From Anaerolineae bacterium (lineage in GTDB: Bacteria > Chloroflexota > Anaerolineae > B4-G1 > SLSP01): 6,984 nucleotides of DNA. Where the stretch lies: assembly GCA_021159805.1 (NCBI GenBank), contig JAGHDT010000334.1, forward strand, positions 1-6,984, read 5' to 3'. Position 1 is the first letter of the stretch; each line of letters begins with the position of its first letter. A program made the position numbers and the translations under genes. The notes under the pieces were generated by a model. It was not told the origin of the DNA. It did not search any database and worked only from the letters and a program-made list of their open reading frames with translations. Below, piece after piece: positions 1 through 5,076 of the stretch.

Positions 1-1368
1 CACGGCGACGCCGTGCATACGTCGGTACTCGGCGCCGCCGGCGTTGACGTCCTTGGCCCGCCCGATGCAGTCGCGTGTGAGCGCCGAGAGGAACGGGTCA
101 GGGAACTTGTCCGCCGGGTATGCGGTGATATGTGCGTTGAAATCTTGGCAATAGGCGGCGATTGATGTGCGCATCTCCGCCTCGAAGGCGTCGACCAGGA
201 GATCGTAGGAGAGCTCCGGATGGCCCTGCACCTTGTGCAGCGCGTTTGTGAGCTGCAGCGCCATATTGTAGCGCCCGTCCGACCACGCCGGCTGGCGGCC
301 TGCGAGCATCGTCTCGATGCAGCCGACCATGCAGTGATCGCGCGCGACCTCAACCGGGATGCCGATCTCCACCAGCCCGGGAATGAGCACGTGGTCGTTG
401 AAGATTGCCGGGAAGCCCACGCCGGTGCGTATCACGTCGAAGCACGCGCGGTAGAAGGCCTCGGGTGTGGCGTCGTGGAACCGCGCGGAGAGGTTGGTGT
501 AGGGGGAGTGCACCAGCTCGGTGGCCTCCAAACAGAGGTACGACACCTCGTTGGTGGCGTCGGTGCCCTCGGGCGTCAGGCCGCCGATGCAGATGTTCTG
601 CACGCTGCCGTTCTCGGCCAGCTTTACCCACAGACGGCAGAGGAGGTCCAATGCCTCCTCACGGCTGAGCCGTCCGGCCTCAATGTCGCGCCGGTAGTAG
701 GGCAGCAAGTACTGGTCGACGCGGCCCAGGGCCATGTGGTGGCGCCCCTCGCTCTCGAAGACGAGGTGTGTGAAGGCGATAAGCTGCACCGCTTCGCGGA
801 ACGTGCGCGGTGGCTCCATTGCCACGTGCCGCGCCACTGCCTCCATATCGGCGTCGCCGTGCGTCTCGGCAGCCTCGGCCCAGCGCAGCATATAGGCCGA
901 GAAGGCCTCCAGGGCGAGGATGATGCCATACAGGACGGCCTGCTCCTGTGGGTGGGGGTGTGTCTCCAGCGAGGTGTGCGCGCGATCGAGGATGCCGCGC
1001 ACGCCCACGGCCAATAGGGTTGGGTAGTCGGCGACCGTGTGGTCCCACCCGGCCCAGAAGTCCCGCCGCCCACGCGCGTTGTGCTCCGCGACCAGCACAT
1101 CATATTGTTCTGGTGCCATGTCCTGGGGCAGGGTCTCTACGAACCACCCGGCGTGGCTGCCGCACAGCCGGTTGCCCGCGTAGAGGCGCAGGGTATCTTC
1201 CATCAGCACACGGCGGAACGCCGCCGCCCAGACCACCGGTTCCGGCTCGCCCGCGGCCTCACGGTACCCCAACGCGCGCCACGCCGGGCGCATATCGATG
1301 GCCCCGTTGTTATGCAGGGCCTCGTTCATCAGGCGGACTTGGTTCAGGACCTCGCGCCATTTGTTCAC
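1..1368 (-). CDS. Glycyl radical enzyme (pyruvate formate-lyase/diol dehydratase superfamily), C-terminus cut by window edge
   Basis: The minus-strand frame stays open from a GTG at 1368 to position 1, giving 456 residues with no stop; the 3' end is outside the window. Family hallmarks are in order: W-D-H-T-V-A-D-Y-P-x-L-L with a G-V-R-G-I helix (about 108-125), F-R-E-A-V-Q (190-195), Q-N-I-C-I-G-G-L then A-T-N-E (257-274), L-S-A-R-F-H (293-298), G-F-P-A-I-F-N-D-H (318-326) and the active-site loop V-G-C-I-E-T (348-353). Cys350 would be the thiyl radical residue and Glu352 the general base typical of C-x-E eliminases and decarboxylases, unlike the Cys-Cys pair of pyruvate formate-lyase. W362-x-D364 follows the Cys at +12/+14, the spacing I recall for glycerol and propanediol dehydratases. 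I infer about 690-700 residues in full. The R-V-x-G-Y glycyl loop should lie beyond position 1, perhaps followed by the radical-SAM activase. The substrate is unknown; a dehydratase or other C-X lyase is most likely. Confidence 0.86.
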   Translation of the reverse strand, partial: MNKWREVLNQVRLMNEALHNNGAIDMRPAWRALGYREAAGEPEPVVWAAAFRRVLMEDTLRLYAGNRLCGSHAGWFVETLPQDMAPEQYDVLVAEHNARGRRDFWAGWDHTVADYPTLLAVGVRGILDRAHTSLETHPHPQEQAVLYGIILALEAFSAYMLRWAEAAETHGDADMEAVARHVAMEPPRTFREAVQLIAFTHLVFESEGRHHMALGRVDQYLLPYYRRDIEAGRLSREEALDLLCRLWVKLAENGSVQNICIGGLTPEGTDATNEVSYLCLEATELVHSPYTNLSARFHDATPEAFYRACFDVIRTGVGFPAIFNDHVLIPGLVEIGIPVEVARDHCMVGCIETMLAGRQPAWSDGRYNMALQLTNALHKVQGHPELSYDLLVDAFEAEMRTSIAAYCQDFNAHITAYPADKFPDPFLSALTRDCIGRAKDVNAGGAEYRRMHGVAV

Positions 1369-1373
1369 GTTTG

Positions 1374-1377
1374 CCTC
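1374..1377 (-). promoter_or_regulatory. Ribosome binding site deciding the GTG start of the glycyl radical enzyme
   Basis: On the minus strand GAGG lies five bases before the GTG at 1366-1368. An in-frame TGA sits five codons upstream of that GTG with no other start codon between them. The next in-frame ATG is residue 14 and would cut into the N-terminal helix, so the GTG is the best start. Confidence 0.55.
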
Positions 1378-1444
1378 ACTTCAGGGGCGGATGCACTCTC
1401 GCTCGACTGCCGCAATTGCCGGTCCCTGTGCTGCATCTCCAGTG

Positions 1445-1473
1445 ATTGTAGGCCGCTTTTCCGGCACGGCTAA
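1445..1473 (-). promoter_or_regulatory. Candidate sigma70-like promoter for the glycyl radical enzyme gene
   Basis: On the minus strand, TTAGCC (1468-1473) and TACAAT (1445-1450) are separated by 17 bases, about 77 bases before the GTG. The -10 is good (5/6) and the -35 weak (3/6). An 8-bp palindrome GCAATTGC at 1412-1419 would fall inside the leader. A weaker alternative (TTGCAT, 17 bases, TCTAAA) lies at 1650-1678. Confidence 0.3.
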
Positions 1474-1744
1474 TCCCGGGCGTGTTTGACGATCTTGGTT
1501 TGGGCCGCGAATCCGCCGTAACCGTGCAGCCTCCGCTTCACGGCCTGTTGGGGGGAACAGGAACAGGCGGCGTGGCCTCTCGACGGTCTTGGACACTGAA
1601 CTCACCCGGGAGATACACCGAAGATACTCTGAATCCTGAGGCAAGTGGATTTAGAGCCTGCCCTCTGCTCATATGCAACAGCCCTGTACAACGGCGTTGC
1701 CGTGGATTGCCGGACAATGTCTCGGACATGGTAGTTCGCTGTAG

Positions 1745-1765
1745 AGACGACCCGGTGGGTCGTCT
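1745..1765. other. Perfect 9-bp inverted repeat (stem-loop)
   Basis: The arms AGACGACCC (1745-1753) and GGGTCGTCT (1757-1765) pair perfectly around the loop GGT. No T-run follows on either strand, so it is not a standard intrinsic terminator. It may be a structured RNA element or a protein-binding site. It belongs to the cluster of stem-loops between the divergent genes. Confidence 0.5.
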
Positions 1766-1814
1766 TCTGCGCGTGAGTATTACCTCCCACAGCCGGGCGT
1801 GCCGCCCCCCCCGG

Positions 1815-1854
1815 CAGACGTGCCACCATGAACCCTTTGGGTTCGCCACGTCTG
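1815..1854. other. Imperfect long inverted repeat with two stacked stems
   Basis: The outer arms CAGACGTG (1815-1822) and CACGTCTG (1847-1854) enclose an inner stem GAACCC (1830-1835) / GGGTTC (1839-1844) with a TTT loop. The stems are joined by an asymmetric internal loop of 7 and 2 bases. That architecture suggests a folded RNA or leader element rather than a simple operator. The transcribed strand is unknown. Confidence 0.45.
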
Positions 1855-1918
1855 TGCAACGGCAGGAGATGCCATCGGGTGCCCTGCGATATCCAGGTGG
1901 ATGTGGTGTTCCGCAGAT

Positions 1919-1941
1919 GCGTACGCTCTGTGCGAATTCGC
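1919..1941. promoter_or_regulatory. Paired palindromes just upstream of the aldo/keto reductase promoter
   Basis: GCGTACGC (1919-1926) and GCGAATTCGC (1932-1941) are perfect palindromes with centres 14 bp apart. They lie directly before the putative -35 at 1945. Position and symmetry fit an activator or repressor site, but no matching copy was found elsewhere in the window. Confidence 0.25.
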
Positions 1942-1944
1942 GAT

Positions 1945-1973
1945 TTGACGAAGAGGGTGTGATGCAGTAGGAT
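1945..1973 (+). promoter_or_regulatory. Candidate sigma70-like promoter for the aldo/keto reductase gene
   Basis: TTGACG (1945-1950) is followed after 17 bases by TAGGAT (1968-1973). Transcription would begin near 1980, giving a leader of about 40 bases before the ATG at 2020. The -35 matches 5/6 and the -10 4/6. Confidence 0.45.
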
Positions 1974-2002
1974 CTGCTGGGGGAAATGTTGCGTGGTTCC
2001 AC

Positions 2003-2010
2003 AAGGAGGA
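2003..2010 (+). promoter_or_regulatory. Ribosome binding site fixing the aldo/keto reductase start at 2020
   Basis: AAGGAGGA lies nine bases before the ATG at 2020. The open frame extends to an ATG at 1993, but that start has no such site and would place the Shine-Dalgarno sequence inside the coding region. Family members also start with the M-x-Y-R-x-F/L-G-N-T-G pattern seen from 2020. Confidence 0.85.
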
Positions 2011-2019
2011 GAGCAACCC

Positions 2020-3195
2020 ATGTTATATCGTCAATTCGGAAACACAGGTGTGGAAGTGTCCGCTTTGGGATTCGGGGCCATGCGGCTGCCGACGACTGAT
2101 CCCAAGGACCGCTCAAGCATCGACGAGGTCCTGGCGACACGGATGGTCCGCTATGCCATCGACCACGGCGTCAACTACATCGATACTGCCTATCCCTATC
2201 ACAATGGCGAGAGTGAGCGCTTTGTGGGCCGCGTGCTCCAGGATGGCTACCGCGAGAAGGTCAACCTGGCTACGAAGCTACCTATGTGGGCCATCGAGGC
2301 AGATGGGGATGCTGAGCGCATCCTGAATGAGCAGTTGGAGAAGTTGCAGACGGACCACATCGACTTCTATCTCTTCCACGGCCTCCGTAAGGCCCGCTGG
2401 GAGACGGTGCAGAAGTTCGATCTCCTGAAGTGGGCCGCCGGTGTGCTGGCCGATGGCCGGATTCGCCACGTGGGCTTCTCGTTCCACGACAACTTCGACA
2501 CCTTCAAGATGATCATCGATGCGTACGATCAATGGGACTTCTGCCAGATCCAGCACAACTACATAGACATCAATAACCAGGCGGGCACCAAGGGGCTGCA
2601 GTATGCAGGATCCAAAGGCCTGGGCGTGGTGGTCATGGAGCCACTCTTGGGCGGGCGTTTGGTCGAGCCGCCGCAGCCGGTGCAGGATCTGTGGGATACC
2701 GCGCCGACGGTGCAGACGCCGGTGGAGCGGGCCATGCGCTGGCTGTGGGATCAGCCGGAGGTCTCCCTGGTGCTCAGCGGTATGTCCACACTGGAGCACG
2801 TAGTGGAGAACGTGGCCAACGCCGGCACCTACAGTGTGGGCAATATGAGCGACGACGATAAGGCGCTGGTCGCCCAGGTGCGCGCTAAATACGAGGAACT
2901 CTGCCCGATCCCGTGCACGAAGTGCGAGTACTGCCTGCCATGCTCGGTTGAGCTCAACATCCCGGGGCTATTCGACATTCTTAACCGCGGCGTGATGTAC
3001 AACAAGATGGATGAGGCCCGCGAGCGCTACCTGCGGTTGGACGAGGATAAGCGCGCCGCCGCCTGCATCGCCTGCAGGGAGTGCGAGGCCAAGTGTCCGC
3101 AGTCGATTCCGATCAGTGACTGGATGGTGCACCTCGACGAGATCCTTGGGCAGGGCATGGATGTCGATGCGTGTTTGGCGACGATGGTGGAATAG
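2020..3195 (+). CDS. Aldo/keto reductase with C-terminal 4Fe-4S ferredoxin-like region (COG1453-type)
   Basis: This 391-residue protein is probably a cytoplasmic NAD(P)H-dependent carbonyl/polyol oxidoreductase; the substrate is unknown. The N-terminal TIM barrel (about 1-280) opens with R-Q-F-G-N-T-G and carries the AKR tetrad D55 and Y60 (D-T-A-Y-P-Y), K86 (A-T-K-L-P) and H120 (Y-L-F-H). The C-terminus adds two cysteine sets: C295, C299, C302, C305, C308 within 295-308, and C349, C352, C355, C359-P (C-x2-C-x2-C-x3-C-P). These are typical of Fe-S aldo/keto reductases and could bind up to two 4Fe-4S clusters for electron transfer. The Pro usually following the first set is Ser309. The gene appears monocistronic: it has its own promoter candidate, a strong AAGGAGGA site and a terminator. 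It is divergent from the glycyl radical enzyme, which fits shared anaerobic use. One AKR is known as an L-fucose dehydrogenase in Xanthomonas, but the Fe-S domain makes that role here only a possibility. Confidence 0.93.
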   Translation: MLYRQFGNTGVEVSALGFGAMRLPTTDPKDRSSIDEVLATRMVRYAIDHGVNYIDTAYPYHNGESERFVGRVLQDGYREKVNLATKLPMWAIEADGDAERILNEQLEKLQTDHIDFYLFHGLRKARWETVQKFDLLKWAAGVLADGRIRHVGFSFHDNFDTFKMIIDAYDQWDFCQIQHNYIDINNQAGTKGLQYAGSKGLGVVVMEPLLGGRLVEPPQPVQDLWDTAPTVQTPVERAMRWLWDQPEVSLVLSGMSTLEHVVENVANAGTYSVGNMSDDDKALVAQVRAKYEELCPIPCTKCEYCLPCSVELNIPGLFDILNRGVMYNKMDEARERYLRLDEDKRAAACIACRECEAKCPQSIPISDWMVHLDEILGQGMDVDACLATMVE

Positions 3196-3223
3196 GCCTT
3201 GGTTCCACGCTTCCCTGACTCGG

Positions 3224-3260
3224 AACGACACCCCGGTGATATGCCGGGGTGTCGTTTGTT
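3224..3260 (+). terminator. Intrinsic terminator of the aldo/keto reductase gene
   Basis: The arms AACGACACCCCGG (3224-3236) and CCGGGGTGTCGTT (3244-3256) form a perfect 13-bp stem with a 7-nt loop. A T-rich tail (TTTGTT) follows. It starts 28 bases after the TAG and separates this gene from the fucosidase operon. Confidence 0.87.
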
Positions 3261-3308
3261 CAGGTGCGGGAAGTGCCAGCGTGAGGCGCGCGGCTTGGCC
3301 GTTTAGGT

Positions 3309-3333
3309 GCCGGCGACACGTGGCATCGCCGGC
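3309..3333. other. GC-rich 8-bp stem-loop in the intergenic region
   Basis: GCCGGCGA (3309-3316) pairs with TCGCCGGC (3326-3333) around a 9-nt loop. There is no T-run. It lies between the terminator and the fucosidase promoter and could be a second terminator-like or folded element. The rest of 3261-3395 shows nothing I can identify. Confidence 0.35.
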
Positions 3334-3395
3334 GTCCCTCTGATCTGCTGCTGCCTATCGATGGGTGTACTCAGTGATCTCCATAGTTGGTCGGT

Positions 3396-3423
3396 TTGAC
3401 TGGCTCGACAATCATCGTATCAT
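3396..3423 (+). promoter_or_regulatory. Candidate sigma70-like promoter of the fucosidase operon
   Basis: TTGACT (3396-3401), a 16-base spacer and TATCAT (3418-3423) form the best promoter match in the window (5/6 in each hexamer). Transcription would begin near 3430, giving a leader of about 84 bases. This is the expected promoter for the fucosidase and probably the two dehydrogenase genes behind it. Confidence 0.55.
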
Positions 3424-3437
3424 CAGGTCGGTGTGAT

Positions 3438-3453
3438 GTGGAATCGATTTCAC
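3438..3453. promoter_or_regulatory. LacI-type operator candidate overlapping the fucosidase transcription start
   Basis: GTGGAATCGATTTCAC is a 16-bp palindrome with one mismatched pair (4/13) and a central CG. Many LacI/GalR-family sugar repressors bind sites of this shape. It sits 14 bases after the -10, where a bound repressor would block early transcription. The natural inference is induction by a sugar released from the substrate. No repressor gene is in the window. Confidence 0.45.
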
Positions 3454-3460
3454 GGCTATG

Positions 3461-3483
3461 GCCCTGAAGTGCCTGATCAGGGC
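3461..3483 (+). other. Small leader stem-loop before the fucosidase
   Basis: GCCCTGA (3461-3467) pairs with TCAGGGC (3477-3483) around a 9-nt loop, about 20 bases before the ribosome binding site. An overlapping palindrome CCTGATCAGG (3472-3481) could instead be a protein site. It may affect mRNA stability. Confidence 0.3.
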
Positions 3484-3513
3484 ACAACACCGGATTTCTA
3501 ACTAGGAGGTCGT

Positions 3514-4986
3514 ATGGATAAGTGGGAGACGATTCAGAAGGGGCCGTTTGAGCCGGCTTGGGATTCGCTGCGGGAGTATGTATGCCCGGAGTGGTTCCGC
3601 GATGCCAAGTTTGGTATCTGGTCGCACTGGGGGCCACAGTCTGTGCCGATGTACGGTGACTGGTATGCGCGCAATATGTACCGGCAGGGGACGGATCAGT
3701 ATTTGCATCACTGGCGCGTCTACGGGCATCCCTCCAAGTATGGGTGGAAAGATGTGGTCAAGACGTGGAAGGCGGAGAACTTCGACCCCGATGGATTGAT
3801 GGAGCTTTACGCGGATGCCGGTGCCAAGTATTTCTTCGCTCAGGCCGTGCATCACGACAACTTCGACAACTGGGATTCCGCGCACAATCGTTGGAACGCT
3901 GTGAAGGTTGGGCCGAAGAAGGACATCGTGGGGCTCTGGCAGGCTGCCGCGCAAAAGCTCGGACTACGCTTCGGGGTGAGCGAGCACCTGGGTGCCAGTT
4001 TCGCCTGGTGGTCGCATAACAAGGGGCACGATGAGACCGGGCCCTATGCCGGTGTGCCCTATGACGGCAATGATCCGGCTTACGAGGATTTCTATCATCC
4101 TAATCACGACGAGCCACGTGTGGCGCGTCAGGGCGAGAACTGGTACACCCAGAACCCCTGGTGGCACAAACGGTGGTTCGATCGCATCAAGGACCTGATC
4201 GACACCTACAATCCCGATTTGCTGTACTCCGATGGTGCGGTGCCCTTCGGCAAATACGGCCTGGGGATCGTAGCGCACCTCTACAACACTAATGCCGCCC
4301 ACCATAACGGGCAGAACCTCGCGGTCTACAACCAAAAGGACCGCAACCCCGCTATCTACAGGGTTGGCGTTCTGGACATCGAGCGTAACGTGCAGAACGA
4401 CATCTTCCCGTATCCGTGGCAGACCGATACGTGCGTCGGTGGGTGGTTCTATGACGTCCGCCGCATCTACAAGAGCTCGCAACAGGTCATCGAGATGCTG
4501 GTGGACATTGTCGCGAAGAACGGCAACTTGTTGCTGAACTTCACCCAGCGGCCTGACGGCACGCTGGATGATGAGTGTCTGTCGATCGTGAGCGACATGG
4601 CGGCGTGGAACAAGGTCAATGAGGAGGGCATTTACGGCACGCGGCCCTGGTTCCTGGCGATGGAGGGCAGTACCAATGCCTCGCAGTCCCGTTTCCGGGA
4701 GGATGCCCTGGACTGGACACCGGACGATTTCCGCTTCACCAGCAAGGGCAAGGCGGTCTACGCGTTCCAGATGGCGTGGCCCGAGGATGGGCAAGCTCTG
4801 ATCAAGAGCTTCACCACCGGCTCTGGCGGCTATCGTCTGAAGGTCGCGGAGGTCGAAAACGTGGAGCTGTTGGGCTACGACGGCAAGCTCGCTTTCGCGC
4901 ACACAGATGCCGGCCTGGAGATCAAGGGATTGCCCGAGACAAGTCCGGTGCAGTGCGCTCACTGCTTCAAGATCACTGTCAAGTAA
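3514..4986 (+). CDS. Alpha-L-fucosidase, glycoside hydrolase family 29
   Basis: This 490-residue retaining glycosidase would remove terminal alpha-L-fucose from oligosaccharides. The GH29 barrel opens with W-F-R-D-A-K-F-G-I-W-S-H-W-G (27-40) and S-V-P-M-Y-G-D-W-Y (43-51). It continues with H-H-D-N-F-D-N-W (113-120) and P-D-L-L-Y-S-D-G (234-241), where Asp240 is the expected nucleophile. D-I-E-R-N (288-292) and P-W-Q-T-D-T-C (301-307) follow; Glu290 is a possible acid/base, inferred from spacing. G-N-L-L-L-N-F (337-343) and I-Y-G-T-R-P-W (373-379) lead into a C-terminal beta-sandwich (about 400-490). The Q-S-V-P / G-D-W-Y / H-H-D-N variants resemble a GH29 subclade common in environmental glycan degraders. 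AGGAGG at 3504-3509, four bases before the ATG, fixes the start. There is no signal peptide or membrane segment, so it probably acts on imported fucosides in the cytoplasm. It is first in the operon with the dehydrogenase and SDR. Confidence 0.93.
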   Translation: MDKWETIQKGPFEPAWDSLREYVCPEWFRDAKFGIWSHWGPQSVPMYGDWYARNMYRQGTDQYLHHWRVYGHPSKYGWKDVVKTWKAENFDPDGLMELYADAGAKYFFAQAVHHDNFDNWDSAHNRWNAVKVGPKKDIVGLWQAAAQKLGLRFGVSEHLGASFAWWSHNKGHDETGPYAGVPYDGNDPAYEDFYHPNHDEPRVARQGENWYTQNPWWHKRWFDRIKDLIDTYNPDLLYSDGAVPFGKYGLGIVAHLYNTNAAHHNGQNLAVYNQKDRNPAIYRVGVLDIERNVQNDIFPYPWQTDTCVGGWFYDVRRIYKSSQQVIEMLVDIVAKNGNLLLNFTQRPDGTLDDECLSIVSDMAAWNKVNEEGIYGTRPWFLAMEGSTNASQSRFREDALDWTPDDFRFTSKGKAVYAFQMAWPEDGQALIKSFTTGSGGYRLKVAEVENVELLGYDGKLAFAHTDAGLEIKGLPETSPVQCAHCFKITVK

Positions 4987-5013
4987 GTTTCCCAATTGTC
5001 GTTGAAGACTACA

Positions 5014-5053
5014 ATGGTCGCGGGGATGGGCACTAGCTCATCCCCGCGACCGT
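5014..5053 (+). terminator. Long GC-rich intercistronic hairpin after the fucosidase
   Basis: GGTCGCGGGGATG (5016-5028) pairs perfectly with CATCCCCGCGACC (5039-5051). The stem extends inward by three pairs (one G-U) to a 4-nt ACTA loop, and outward by two, giving about 18 bp. No T-run follows, and the next ribosome binding site is only 13 bases downstream. It may be a U-less or leaky terminator, or an mRNA-stabilising processing hairpin that lowers downstream expression relative to the fucosidase. Confidence 0.6.
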
Positions 5054-5076
5054 CGTCATCTGAGTAAGGAGGTCCT

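Larger units (their letters stand above)
1369..2019. other. Divergent intergenic region (651 bp) with multiple stem-loops, no convincing gene
   Basis: This stretch separates the minus-strand glycyl radical enzyme from the plus-strand aldo/keto reductase. The open frames on both strands have low-complexity, Arg/Pro/Ser-rich translations with no recognisable domain, so I call no gene. It holds a weak promoter candidate for each flanking gene. A run of possible hairpins fills 1675-1887: 1675-1700 (8 bp with one bulge), 1745-1765 (9 bp perfect, 3-nt loop), 1792-1815 (6 bp) and 1815-1854 (8 bp plus 6 bp with an asymmetric internal loop). Palindromes lie at 1412-1419, 1919-1926 and 1932-1941. A run of eight C at 1805-1812 is unusual. 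I recognise no tRNA, rRNA, known riboswitch or transposon end. Confidence 0.6.

Noticed and set aside
220..1017. Plus-strand open frame of 265 codons opposite the glycyl radical enzyme
   Set aside because: It is the antisense shadow of a frame that carries all the GRE motifs. Its translation shows no domain and it has no ribosome binding site.
624..1103. Minus-strand open frame of 159 codons inside the GRE
   Set aside because: It is an out-of-frame Arg/Ser/Thr/Trp-rich translation, a typical GC-rich shadow of the real frame.
1745..1765. Calling this hairpin an intrinsic terminator
   Set aside because: No T-run follows on either strand and no gene ends beside it.
1482..1970. Plus-strand open frame of 162 codons in the intergenic region
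   Set aside because: It shows no recognisable family, has no good Shine-Dalgarno sequence, and overlaps the stem-loops and the reductase promoter. The composition looks non-coding.
1538..2140. Minus-strand open frame of 200 codons spanning the intergenic region and the reductase start
   Set aside because: It is low-complexity Arg/Pro/Ser sequence without motifs and would run antisense through the reductase start.
3964..4995. Minus-strand open frame of 343 codons opposite the fucosidase
   Set aside because: It is long but lies fully antisense to a clear GH29 gene. The translation has no domain, and such shadows are expected in GC-rich coding sequence.
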